Shown here: positions 8,117 to 16,537 of the stretch, in pieces
Numbering within the stretch: the first letter of the stretch is position 1
Layout of the letters: the number at the start of each line of letters is the position of its first letter
Notes under the pieces: model-generated
Seen by the model: only the letters and a program-made list of their open reading frames with translations
The model's database searches: none
What the model was told of the DNA's origin: nothing
Position numbers and translations under genes: made by a program
NCBI GenBank assembly: GCA_963741845.1
Contig: CAVUJV010000018.1
Location: 51,542-115,541 of the forward strand
Length of the DNA stretch: 64,000 bases
DNA from: Roseiarcus sp963741845
GTDB lineage: Bacteria > Pseudomonadota > Alphaproteobacteria > Rhizobiales > Beijerinckiaceae
Direction: 5' to 3'

Positions 8117-9571
8117 TCAGATCGGATAAGACTGAGGCCCCGACCCGATCGTGATCCATCTCAGTTCGGTGAACTCGTGAATGGCGGCTTGGCCGCCAAA
8201 GCGGCCATAGCCAGATGCCTTGACCCCGCCGAACGGCGCGTGAGCCTCGTCCTGCACAGTCGAACCGTTGATGTGGCAGATGCCGGATTCGATGCGGCGC
8301 GCGACGTCCAGCGCGCGGGAGACGTCGCGGCCGAAGACGGCCGCGGACAATCCGTATTCGGTGTCATTGGCGATCCGGACGGCCTCGTCCACGCCGCTCG
8401 CTCGGATGACGGCGGCCACTGGGCCAAAGGATTCCTCGGAGTAGATGCGCATGGCCGGCGTCACAAGGTCGAGCAGCGTCGCGTCGAGCAGCGCGCCCTT
8501 CCCGTGACCGCCGCAGAGCAGATGCGCGCCCTTCGAGACCGCATCGCGCACCAACGACAGCACACGCTCGACCGCCTCCGCGCCAACCATGGGCCCAAGC
8601 GGCGTCCTGTTCCTGCGCGGATCGCCCGCGACCAGAGTTTGCGCCTTGGCCGCAAGTTTGTGGACAAAGCGCTCGGCGACCGTCTCATCGACGATCAGCC
8701 GTTCCGTGGACATGCAGATCTGGCCCTGGTTCATGAAGGCTCCGAAGGCGGCGGCGGCGACGGCCTCGTCGAGATCGGCGTCGTCGAGCACGAGTAGCGG
8801 CGCCTTGCCACCGAGCTCCAGCAGAACCGGCTTCAGATAGCGCGCAGCGAGTTCCGCGACATGCCGACCGACGCGGGTCGAGCCGGTGAAGTTCACACGC
8901 CGCACAGTCGGGTGGGCGATCAGCGTCTCGACGATCTTGGAAGCGTCCGCCGGGGCGTTGTTCAGGACATTGACGACCCCCTCCCCGCAGCCCGCCGCAT
9001 GGAAGCACTCACCGATCAGCCTGTGCGTGCGCGGACAGATCTCCGATCCCTTGAAGACGACCGTGTTGCCACAAGCGAGCGGCATGGCGAGGGAACGCAC
9101 GCCGAGAATGACCGGCGCGTTCCACGGGGCGATGCTTAGGACGACGCCAACCGGCTGGCGCAGCGCCATTGCGGCGACGCCGGGACGGGCCGAGGGGATC
9201 ATCTCGCCGATCACCGCGGTCGTCATCGCCGCAGCCTCCCGCAGCATCGCGGCTGCGAGGCTGACATTGAAGCGGCCCCACGAGCTGGTCGCGCCTATTT
9301 CCTCGGTCATGGCCTCGAGGAATTCCGCCTCGCGCGCCTCCAGCGCGTCCGCGCTAGCGGCGAGCCGGGCCCGGCGCTCGGCCGGGCCAAGGCGGGACCA
9401 GACGGGAAAGGCGGCCGCGGCGGAAGCAGCGGCATTCTCGGCATCATCGACCGTCGCGGCGACGGCGCGGGTCGCAACAGTGCCGGTCAAGGGATTGATA
9501 CGATCAAAGGTCCGCCGGACGCCATGGCTCTTGCCGGCGGATTCGCGCACGAGGAGGTCGACGTCGAACAA
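8117..9571 (-). CDS. Aldehyde dehydrogenase, vanillin/salicylaldehyde dehydrogenase type
   Basis: An intact enzyme of 484 residues if started at TTG 9571, where AGAGGAAG lies 8-10 bases upstream. Features in order: the SIAPWNAPVILGVRS segment, the coenzyme loop FTGSTRVGRHVAE, the catalytic Glu in LLELGGKAPL, the catalytic Cys in FGAFMNQGQICMSTER, ESFGPV and APFGGVKASGYGRFG. The MNQGQICMSTER active-site block is typical of aromatic aldehyde dehydrogenases (Vdh, NahF and coniferyl aldehyde dehydrogenase-like). It oxidises an aldehyde to the acid with NAD(P)+ in the cytoplasm. It is the first gene of the leftward operon and lies opposite the AraC-family regulator; the frameshifted paralogue follows after 28 bases. 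It could cover for the loss of that paralogue. Confidence 0.85.
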   Translation of the reverse strand: MFDVDLLVRESAGKSHGVRRTFDRINPLTGTVATRAVAATVDDAENAAASAAAAFPVWSRLGPAERRARLAASADALEAREAEFLEAMTEEIGATSSWGRFNVSLAAAMLREAAAMTTAVIGEMIPSARPGVAAMALRQPVGVVLSIAPWNAPVILGVRSLAMPLACGNTVVFKGSEICPRTHRLIGECFHAAGCGEGVVNVLNNAPADASKIVETLIAHPTVRRVNFTGSTRVGRHVAELAARYLKPVLLELGGKAPLLVLDDADLDEAVAAAAFGAFMNQGQICMSTERLIVDETVAERFVHKLAAKAQTLVAGDPRRNRTPLGPMVGAEAVERVLSLVRDAVSKGAHLLCGGHGKGALLDATLLDLVTPAMRIYSEESFGPVAAVIRASGVDEAVRIANDTEYGLSAAVFGRDVSRALDVARRIESGICHINGSTVQDEAHAPFGGVKASGYGRFGGQAAIHEFTELRWITIGSGPQSYPI

Positions 9572-9778
9572 ATGGGGTTGCTTCCTCTCCGCAGGAGCCC
9601 ATCGAGCACGGGCGACTATTCGGTCGTGGCTCAATTGGTACCGCAGCCTTGGTCTCATTCAATGGACAGATCACCGCATTTCTTGTATTTTTGTCACTCG
9701 TGTGGTGCAATAATTGTGTCAGCTTCAAATTTTCGGCCTCTTGCGAGTCCTCATCGTCCAGGAATCCTGGCGTCGCGA
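9572..9778. promoter_or_regulatory. Divergent intergenic region between aldehyde operon and AraC regulator
   Basis: This 207-base spacer separates the leftward eight-gene operon from the rightward regulator. Bases 9676-9735 are clearly richer in A and T than the surroundings and must hold the promoters of at least one direction. No unambiguous -35/-10 pair or palindromic operator was found by eye. AraC-family proteins usually bind direct repeats here, which were not resolved. Confidence 0.45.
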
Positions 9779-10621
9779 ATGTCTCCGACATTCACGGATC
9801 AGATCTGGGCGACCTGCGCGATCGACGGCGCTTCTTATTTCCGTATATTCCTGCTGCTTCAGGGGGAGGCCATTTTCAGCCCGCCGAATGGTCCGGCGAT
9901 TGAGCTTGTAGCGCCGCAGATGCTCTGGGCGCCTTTCGCGACCGAGGGGCCGTTCCGGCTTCTCGCCGGGGGTGGTGGGGCGTGGATCCTCGCCAGCGAG
10001 GATCTGGTCTGGCGGGTTGTCGCGGACAGCCCTCTCCTCGGACCGATGCGAAGCAGCCTGGACCATCCGCTGGTCGCGTCGCCCGAACGGATGGAACCGA
10101 ACGCGGATGAACTCAAAACTCTGTTTGGAGCGCTCGCGCGCGAGAGTGCGAATCCCGGTCCGGGAGCTATGGCGATGGGTTCCCTCTATCTCGGACTTGT
10201 GATGACGCATCTTTGGCGCGCCAGCGGGCTCGCCGACCGGAGTGACGCGCTCCATGCGACGGCCCCCATCGCCCAGCGGTTCCGTCAACTCGTCGAAATG
10301 CACTATCGGGAAAATCTGAGCGTTCAGGGCTTCAGCGGAATGCTCGGGGTCACGCGCGCGCATCTACATAGCGCCTGCACCCGAGCGCTAGGGCGCTCCC
10401 CCCAGAGGGTTGTACATGACCGGCTCATCGTCGAGGCAAGGCTGAGGCTGCGCCAAAGCTCCCAGCCCGTCGAGCATATCGCCTATAGCCTCGGCTTCCG
10501 GGACGCTGCCTATTTCAACCGCTTTTTCCGGCGTCTGACCGGCATGACCCCTGGCGCATATCGCAAGACTACCCACGTTGCTCACCCCAAAGAGGTGACC
10601 GCCTTCGAGGCTTGGCCATAG
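9779..10621 (+). CDS. AraC-family transcriptional regulator
   Basis: A protein of about 280 residues from ATG 9779. The N-terminal part (to about residue 170) is a cupin-like sensor domain of the AraC_binding_2 kind, with the DGASYFRIFLLLQGEA strand pattern. The last 100 residues are the double helix-turn-helix: ENLSVQGFSGMLGVTRAHLH for the first, and PVEHIAYSLGFRDAAYFNRF followed by FRRLTGMTPGAYRK for the second, matching the AraC signature closely. The frame stays open upstream to 9524, but that part overlaps the aldehyde dehydrogenase start and is not needed. Its divergent position argues that it activates the aromatic alcohol/aldehyde operon in response to the substrate or an intermediate. 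Confidence 0.83.
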   Translation: MSPTFTDQIWATCAIDGASYFRIFLLLQGEAIFSPPNGPAIELVAPQMLWAPFATEGPFRLLAGGGGAWILASEDLVWRVVADSPLLGPMRSSLDHPLVASPERMEPNADELKTLFGALARESANPGPGAMAMGSLYLGLVMTHLWRASGLADRSDALHATAPIAQRFRQLVEMHYRENLSVQGFSGMLGVTRAHLHSACTRALGRSPQRVVHDRLIVEARLRLRQSSQPVEHIAYSLGFRDAAYFNRFFRRLTGMTPGAYRKTTHVAHPKEVTAFEAWP

Positions 10622-10700
10622 TCACATTTGAGTTCGCTCGAACGGCGGGGGATTCCCATGAGCCGGGATTTCTGACTCCTTTGGCGCGGGAGATTCGGGC

Positions 10701-11190
10701 ATGCCATCAGCGGTCAGATTGCGAGACGACTATTCGGCGGAGGATCTTCGGGCGCTCGCTCGTCGGTCGAAGGACGTCAACCAGAGCCGGCGGCTTCTGT
10801 CGCTGGCAGGGGTTCGAGACGGAATGGACCGAGGGGCGGCGGCGAAGATCGGCGGCATGGACCGACAGACGCTGCGCGACTGGGTTCATCGCTTCAACGC
10901 CTCGGGGCCTACAGGTCTGTTCGACAACTGGACGGATGGTCCCAAGCCTCGCCTGTCGGAGGAGCAACTGGCTCAGTTGGCGCAGGGGGTGGAGGCCGGG
11001 CCGGATCGCGAGATCGACGGCGTCGTTCGCTGGCGGCGGATCGACCTCAAGCGCGTCATCGCCGAGAGGTTCGGCGTCGACTTTCACCCCCGTTATGTCG
11101 GAAAGCTTCTGAAGAAGCTCGGCTTCTCCCACATCAGGGCGCGGCCGCGTCATCCGGCTCAGGACGAACGGATCGTCGAAGCGTTCAAAA
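10701..11190 (+). pseudogene. IS630-family transposase, N-terminal half only
   Basis: From ATG 10701 the product shows an N-terminal DNA-binding region: MDRGAAAKIGGMDRQTLRDW with a helix-turn-helix, then the linker GPTGLFDNWTDGPKPRLSEE. A second winged-helix part follows, with GVDFHPRYVGKLLKKLGFSH and RPRHPAQDERIVEAFK. In intact IS630 elements the DDE catalytic core follows; here the homology stops near 11190 and the frame only runs on to 11345 in unrelated sequence. The element is a different IS630 subgroup from the scar at 504-1016. It sits directly after the AraC gene and is followed by a second scar on the opposite strand. Confidence 0.8.
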
Positions 11191-11311
11191 CGTATGGCCC
11201 GCCCCGTTCCCAAGAGGTTTTGTCGAGATCAGCGGCTGATCCAGTCTGCTTCAACGTATCCGGCCTCGAGGGGCTTCCTCCGGCCATGATAGACAATCGT
11301 CAGCGAGACCT

Positions 11312-11662
11312 AGCAGCCTGTCGGACTGAGGTTCCGGGAGGATGAGGCGAGGCTGGTTTTCATCCGTGCGCGGTCGCTTTTCATCAGATCAGCTGCGGAG
11401 CGGCCGAGAGGCCGCGCTTGCGGGTCTGATCGGAGTCGTTTGGCGGGGTATTCGGCGGCTGCGTCCGCTTTCAGGCGGCGGCGAGGACGAACATCCGCTT
11501 GATGTTCCAGGCCATGGTCACGAGGCTCCACTCGCCGCGCGTCTTTTCCAGTCCGCGCATCGAAAACTGACGGAATCCGGGCACGGATTTGATGACGCCG
11601 AACACCGGCTCCGGGGTCTGTTTGCGCAGAGTGTAGAGATCGCGGCCTTCCGGCGTCTTCAG
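11312..11662 (-). mobile_element. IS1182-like element remnant: transposase C-terminus and terminal sequence
   Basis: On the minus strand, bases 11662 to 11471 encode the peptide GRDLYTLRKQTPEPVFGVIK, then GFRQFSMRGLEKTRGEW and SLVTMAWNIKRMFVLAAA before a TGA stop. This is the C-terminus of a DDE transposase of the IS1182 group, with the Y-R-K/E region and the WSLV..NIKR tail. Beyond the stop, bases 11312-11470 look like the noncoding end of the element, with AGCCTGTCGGACTGAGG at the outer edge resembling an IS1182 terminal repeat. The upstream two thirds of the element are missing. No start codon is available, so it cannot be expressed as a transposase. Confidence 0.7.
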
Positions 11663-11663
11663 C

Positions 11664-11679
11664 TGTAGTAGCTACTACA
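11664..11679. repeat. Perfect 16-bp palindrome
   Basis: The sequence TGTAGTAGCTACTACA is its own reverse complement. It lies exactly at the left border of the IS1182-like scar, about 130 bases before the SNF2 helicase gene. It could be an operator for that gene or an inversion created when the element was truncated; nothing visible decides between the two. Confidence 0.6.
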
Positions 11680-11810
11680 CTTCATCGCCGGCATGTTCGA
11701 CAGCGCCGCATACGGGAAGCCGGATCGAGATTGTCCCCGTCCTCGCATCTTCAGCGATCGTCCTTGCAACAGAGCCGCGGCGCATCGACTGTGGTATCCG
11801 AAGGATCCTC

Positions 11811-14495
11811 GTGAGCCTGCGCCGCCGGATGCCTCGTTCTCTTGCAGTCCTTCTAACGCCTCACGGCGCCCTCCGTCTGGAGGCCGACGGGGCAGAAGGC
11901 GCGCTCGATGAGGCGCTCGTGGGCCGGCTCGAGGCGGCCTTCGCGCGCGGCGAAGGTCATGGTCTCCTGCAACTTGGACTCGACGAAGCGGCTGCGGCTC
12001 TCCCCGCCGATCTCGCCTTCTGGCGAAATTTCGCGGTCCGTTTCATCGCGGCGCGCTGCCGGGAAAGCGACGCCGCGCCGGCCGAGTTCATACAGATCGT
12101 CAGCGAGGCGCCCCCCATGCGCGGCGCCGAATACCTCGACGTCGCCGTGCTCACGGCGATCTGGCGCTCGCTCGCCGAGGCTTTCGAAGTCGAGCGCGCC
12201 GCGAGCGGTCTGGACCTGAACGAATTCCTCGCAGCCCGGGACAGCCGCTGGCGCCATGTCGGACGGGTTCATTTCAACCTCGCGGAGAACCGCAAGGACA
12301 CAGACCGACCGTTTGCCTTTCTCGCCACCTACGTTCCCGGCCTCTCTGCTCAAGGCGCCCTTCGGCACGCGCCCCTCGGCGCAGCGCTGCGCGAATATTC
12401 CGACGCCGGCGCGAAAGCCGATTTGCTGAGGTTGCTCGAACCGATCAGCCGCGCCAACGAAAGCTGCGCCTGGCTCAAAGAGATCACCGATTCCGGAGAG
12501 ATCTTTCACCCCTTGCGCTGGACCCCCGGCGAGGCGATGCGGCTGCTCAATGACGCGACTCTTCTCGAGCAGGCCGGACTCGTCGTTCGCATGCCTGCGT
12601 CCTGGCGGGCGAACCGCCCGAGCCGCGCCTCTGTGGAGGCTACGGTCGGCTCCAGGACGCCCTCGCTGGTCGGCTCGGATTCGCTGCTCGATTTCACCGT
12701 CCAGGTCACGCTCGACGGCGAGACGCTGTCGCGAGAAGAGATCGAAAGCCTTGTCTCCGCAACCGACGGGCTCGTCATGCTGCGGGGGAAATGGGTCGAG
12801 GTCGATCCTTTGAAACTCCGCGCGGCGCTCGACCGCTATGCGGAAATCGAGCGAATCGCCCAAAGTGAGGGAATTTCCTTCGGCGCCGCAATGCGGCTCC
12901 TCGCCGGGGCTGACATCGGCGAGCGGGACGCGACGCCCTCCGCCAGCGCCGGCTGGGCGCAGGTGAGGGCCGGGGCGTGGCTCGCCGAAACCCTGGACGC
13001 CTGCCGGCGCCCCGAGGCCCTCGCAGCGCTGCCGGGTTCGCCCCTCAAGGCGCAGCTTCGGCCCTATCAGGACGCCGGCGTCCGCTGGCTCCACTTCCTG
13101 ACCCGGCTTGGCCTCGGCGCGTGCCTCGCTGACGACATGGGGCTCGGCAAGACGCTGCAGGTCATCGCGCTTGTGCTGATGTGGCCGCAGCGAGACGAAA
13201 CGCGCCGTCCGAGCCTGATCGTCGCGCCCGCCTCGCTGCTCTCGAACTGGGCCGCCGAGGTCGAGCGTTTCGCGCCCTCGTTGAGGGTGTTTGTCGCGCA
13301 TTCGGCCTTTGGTCCGGTCGAGCGGCTGAACGCGGCTGAGGAAACGCTCGCGGCCAGCGATCTCGTCGTCACCAGTTACAGCGCGCTGCTGCGGTTCGGA
13401 TGGGTCGGCAAGACCCGCTGGCGCCTCGTCGTTCTCGACGAGGCGCAAGCGATCAAGAACCCCGGCGCCAAGCAGACCCGCGCCGCCAAGGCGCTGGAAG
13501 CGGACGCCCGGATCGCGCTCACCGGCACGCCGATCGAAAACAATCTCGGCGATCTGTGGTCGATCTTCGACTTTCTCAACCCTGGCCTCTTGGGTGGGTC
13601 GAAGGCGTTCGCAACCTTCGTCAAGCGTCTCGCCGATCAGACCCCGCCTTCCTACGCGCCGCTGCGCAGACTCGTCGCGCCCTATATCCTGCGCCGCATG
13701 AAGACCGACCGCGCCGTCATTGCCGATCTCCCGGACAAGACGGAAGTGAAGGCCTGGTGCGGCCTCACCCGCAAACAGGCGGCGCTCTATCAGACGACGG
13801 TCGAAGCCTTCGAGCGGCGGCTGAAAGACTCCAACGACGACATGGGTCGGCGCGGTCTCGTTCTCGCGACGCTCATGCGGCTGAAACAGATCTGCAATCA
13901 CGCCGCTCACGGCCTCGGCGGCGCCCCGCGCTGGACGGCCGAGGACAGCGGCAAATTTCTTCGGCTCTCCGAGATCGCGGCCACCCTGGCGAGCCGTCAG
14001 GAAAAGCTTCTCGTTTTCACCCAGTTCGCCGAGATCATCGAACCCCTATGCGCCGAACTCGCGGAAGCCTTCGGGCGGCCCGGCCTGTCGCTCAGCGGCG
14101 ACACGGCTATCGGCAAACGCAGGTCACTGGTGAAAGCATTCCAGGAGGACGAGCGAATCCCGTTTTTCGTGCTCTCGCTCAAGGCTGGCGGGTCGGGGCT
14201 CACGCTCACCGCGGCCTCGCATGTCGTTCATTTCGACCGCTGGTGGAATCCCGCTGTCGAAAATCAGGCGACCGACCGCGCTTTTCGCATCGGGCAGAAG
14301 CGCAATGTTCTCGTGCATAAATTCATCTGCCGCGGCACAATCGAGGAGCGAATCGATACGATGATCGAATCGAAGCGGCAGATGGCTGAAGATCTCCTAA
14401 GCAGCGGCGGCGAAATCAACCTGACGGAACTCGGCGACCGCGAAATCCTGGACCTTGTCAGGCTCGACCTCAACGCAGCCACGAGAGAGGCGTGA
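11811..14495 (+). CDS. SNF2-family (Swi2/Snf2) DNA-dependent ATPase
   Basis: An 894-residue protein. Residues 1-400 form a variable N-terminal region with an SNF2-associated domain. The helicase core follows: motif I DDMGLGKTLQV near residue 442, motif II DEAQAIKNPGAKQ near 545, and motif III LTGTPIENNLGDLWSIFDFL near 570. The second RecA lobe has EKLLVFTQFAEI, GGSGLTLTAASHVVHFDRWW and the Arg-finger motif VENQATDRAFRIGQ near 830. The family uses ATP to translocate on double-stranded DNA and displace proteins. The GTG at 11811 gives the longest version; a slightly later ATG is possible. Its stop overlaps the start of the SWIM gene (ATGA), so the two are translationally coupled. This pair recurs in bacteria and has been linked to DNA repair or defence; the role here is unknown. 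Confidence 0.9.
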   Translation: MSLRRRMPRSLAVLLTPHGALRLEADGAEGALDEALVGRLEAAFARGEGHGLLQLGLDEAAAALPADLAFWRNFAVRFIAARCRESDAAPAEFIQIVSEAPPMRGAEYLDVAVLTAIWRSLAEAFEVERAASGLDLNEFLAARDSRWRHVGRVHFNLAENRKDTDRPFAFLATYVPGLSAQGALRHAPLGAALREYSDAGAKADLLRLLEPISRANESCAWLKEITDSGEIFHPLRWTPGEAMRLLNDATLLEQAGLVVRMPASWRANRPSRASVEATVGSRTPSLVGSDSLLDFTVQVTLDGETLSREEIESLVSATDGLVMLRGKWVEVDPLKLRAALDRYAEIERIAQSEGISFGAAMRLLAGADIGERDATPSASAGWAQVRAGAWLAETLDACRRPEALAALPGSPLKAQLRPYQDAGVRWLHFLTRLGLGACLADDMGLGKTLQVIALVLMWPQRDETRRPSLIVAPASLLSNWAAEVERFAPSLRVFVAHSAFGPVERLNAAEETLAASDLVVTSYSALLRFGWVGKTRWRLVVLDEAQAIKNPGAKQTRAAKALEADARIALTGTPIENNLGDLWSIFDFLNPGLLGGSKAFATFVKRLADQTPPSYAPLRRLVAPYILRRMKTDRAVIADLPDKTEVKAWCGLTRKQAALYQTTVEAFERRLKDSNDDMGRRGLVLATLMRLKQICNHAAHGLGGAPRWTAEDSGKFLRLSEIAATLASRQEKLLVFTQFAEIIEPLCAELAEAFGRPGLSLSGDTAIGKRRSLVKAFQEDERIPFFVLSLKAGGSGLTLTAASHVVHFDRWWNPAVENQATDRAFRIGQKRNVLVHKFICRGTIEERIDTMIESKRQMAEDLLSSGGEINLTELGDREILDLVRLDLNAATREA

Positions 14496-15542
14496 TGAGC
14501 TTCTGGGGGTTCCGGCCCTATGTCACCGTCGCCGAACGCCGAGCCAAGGCGGCGAAAGAAATCCAGGCCCTCAGGAAGAAGGGCCGCGCCGTGACGCCCA
14601 TCGTCATCGAGGGCCGCAAAATCGCAAAGAGCTTCTGGGGCAAGGCCTGGTGCGACAATCTCGAACGCTATTCCGACTTCGCAAACCGCCTCCCCCGCGG
14701 TCGCAGCTATGTCAATAGCGGCGCAGTCGTCGATCTTCGGATTTCGCATGGCGGGGTCGAGGCGTTAGTCAGCGGTTCGGAGCTGTATAAGGTTCGGATC
14801 GACATTTCTGTCGCCGCGCCCGCGCGCTGGAAGGCGATTTGCAGCGACTGCTCCGGCTCGGTGGGTTCGATCGTGGAGCTGTTGCAAGGCAAGCTCTCGA
14901 AGCATGTGATGGAGCGCGTCTGCCGCGAGGCCGATGGGCTGTTTCCCACCCCGCAGGAGATCAAAATGTCCTGCTCCTGTCCGGATTGGGCCGGCATGTG
15001 CAAGCACGTCGCAGCGGCGCTCTACGGCGTCGGCGCCCGCCTCGATCACGATCCCGACGTGCTGTTCGCGCTGCGAGGCGTCGAACGTAGCGAGCTTGTC
15101 TCCATCGCAGCCGATGTCTCGATCCCAGAGGCCGCCGCAAAAAGCGAGCGTGTGCTGGAGGACGACGACGTCGCCGCACTGTTCGGGATCGAGCTCCAGA
15201 CATCACCGTTGAGGGAACCGGCCGAGCTCGTAGGAAAGAGCGCAAGCAAAAATCGCCCAAAGCCGAAGCGCGCGCCTGTCGCGTCGCCCGATCCACGGCG
15301 CGTTGATCCTGAAACGCCCCAAGCCGGCCGAGAGAGCTGCGTCGAGGTCGCCAAAGTCTGTTGCGCAACCAGAACGCAAACCCTCGGCCACGCAACGCGG
15401 AAAGTCCGGTCCCGATCGCTCGGCCGCGCAGACGACACAGAAGACGAAGAGCCCATCCAGGGCGCCGAAGGAGCAATCGGAAGGCAGGACGCGCGCCGCC
15501 AAGTGGATCGGCGCCAGAGCGCGCAAGGCCGCACGAAAGTGA
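14492..15542 (+). CDS. SWIM zinc-finger protein, partner of the SNF2 ATPase; probable C-terminal frameshift
   Basis: The start ATG overlaps the SNF2 stop by 4 bases. Residues 1-120 match the bacterial SWIM-protein N-terminus (MSFWGFRPYVTVAERRAKA and FWGKAWCDNLERYSDFANRL). The SWIM motif CxCx(n)CxH is present as CSCPDWAGMCKH near residue 160. Around 15295 the frame appears to shift. In the annotated frame the tail becomes Cys-rich and runs over the convergent response-regulator gene to 15607. The next frame continues the Lys/Arg/Pro/Ala-rich style with LILKRPKPAERAASRSPKS and ends ARKAARK at 15542. A basic, disordered DNA-binding tail ending at 15542 is therefore more likely. SWIM domains bind DNA or protein partners, and the protein probably recruits or regulates the ATPase. 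Confidence 0.78.
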
Positions 15543-15591
15543 CGTCACCCGAAGCACTTGGGAAGTCATCAGACGACGCGCGATTAAGCCT

Positions 15592-15990
15592 TTACGCCCC
15601 GGGGTAATCCGCACAGGCGCCCCGGTCGCAAAGCGGCTCAGCTACGAGCGCGCGTTGAATCGCTTGCTCGAGTGCCGACACGCGAAATGGTTTTCGAATG
15701 AGGACAGTCTCAGGCTCCACGCGCGCGCCTCCTGCTGCATCGCCCGTGACGACCACGTGTGGGACAAAGCCGTTTCGGAGGATTTCTTTGACCACCGCTA
15801 CTCCGGTTGCTTCGCCGCGTCCGACATCGACGATCATCAAATCGGGGCGCCAATGCGAAGCGGCGGCAACCGCCTTGGCGACATTGGTCTCCACGGCGCA
15901 GACCTTGTGGCCGAGACCCTCGAGCGTCTCCGCGAGCAGGCCACCGATCATTAGGTCGTCTTCCACGACCAGAGTGCGCAGAGCTTTCAT
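15592..15990 (-). CDS. Single-domain response regulator (REC)
   Basis: A 132-residue receiver domain from ATG 15990: LRTLVVEDDLMIGGLLAETL with the acidic pair, then the phospho-acceptor Asp in PDLMIVDVGRGEATG. VVVTGDA carries the conserved Thr and LIRKPF the conserved Lys. There is no output domain, so it would act by phosphotransfer or protein contact. The same frame is open without a stop for 72 further codons upstream to ATG 16206. That extension has no recognised domain, and its start overlaps the end of the short Dps gene by 17 bases. Either a separate short reading frame or an N-terminal extension is possible. The large hybrid kinase on the other strand is a natural partner. Confidence 0.8.
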   Translation of the reverse strand: MKALRTLVVEDDLMIGGLLAETLEGLGHKVCAVETNVAKAVAAASHWRPDLMIVDVGRGEATGVAVVKEILRNGFVPHVVVTGDAAGGARVEPETVLIRKPFRVSALEQAIQRALVAEPLCDRGACADYPGA

Positions 15991-16189
15991 CGAATGCCCC
16001 CCAACTGCGCCGCCCTCATTCACCCAGACGGCGACGTTGTCGAGCGGCCCCGATCCAACCGCGTCCGCTGCCGACCCGGGAGCAAGGGTATGGATCGGGA
16101 TAGCCGCGCGAGCAATCTTCCTGGAACCATCGGCGTTCTCCTGCCGAGCCTTTAAGAGGTCCGCGGCATCGCGAAGCGCAAGGTTCCGA

Positions 16190-16537
16190 TCATCTCGGAC
16201 TGGCATGCAATTCAACGAGCCAGAGCGGATGGTCGACGCTTCGTGATATCTCGGTGTAAAGATCCGCCGTATCGACGTCACCGATCGTTGCTGACTGTCC
16301 TGTCGCTTCGCGGGCCGACTGCCCGAACGCCGCGAGCGTCGCCGCGACTGCGGATATGTGTTCCTTTTCGTCGGCGATGCGTAGCGGATAGGGGACGAGG
16401 AAGGAACGCTCGGTCGCGACTTGCCCCGTACCTTCAGCAACAGCGCCGAGCCAAGCTGCGCGCTCGGCCGGCAAGTCCGAACAGCTCTCCGCTTCACCGG
16501 CGACCTTGTCGGACAATGTTTCGTGGGTTCTATGCAT
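16190..16537 (-). CDS. Shortened Dps-like protein lacking the ferroxidase half
   Basis: A 115-residue product from ATG 16537. Its first residues, MHRTHETLSD, match the typical Dps start (K-THETRND). After about 20 residues it jumps to AERAAWLGAVAEGTGQVATE, which in normal Dps proteins follows some 50 residues later. It then continues YPLRIADEKEHISAVAATLA and DVDTADLYTEISRSVDHPLW, the normal C-terminal helix. The missing block is helix A/B, which carries the His, His, Asp and Glu ligands of the inter-subunit ferroxidase centre. Full-length Dps is about 160-180 residues. The reading frame is clean, so this is either an in-frame internal deletion product or a naturally short variant. It heads the leftward pair with the response regulator. 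Confidence 0.65.
   Translation of the reverse strand: MHRTHETLSDKVAGEAESCSDLPAERAAWLGAVAEGTGQVATERSFLVPYPLRIADEKEHISAVAATLAAFGQSAREATGQSATIGDVDTADLYTEISRSVDHPLWLVELHASPR

Noticed and set aside
11853..13910. A 685-codon open frame on the minus strand opposite the SNF2 gene
   Set aside because: It is a mirror frame produced by the strong third-position GC bias of the helicase gene; it has Arg/Gly/Pro-rich composition and no domain.
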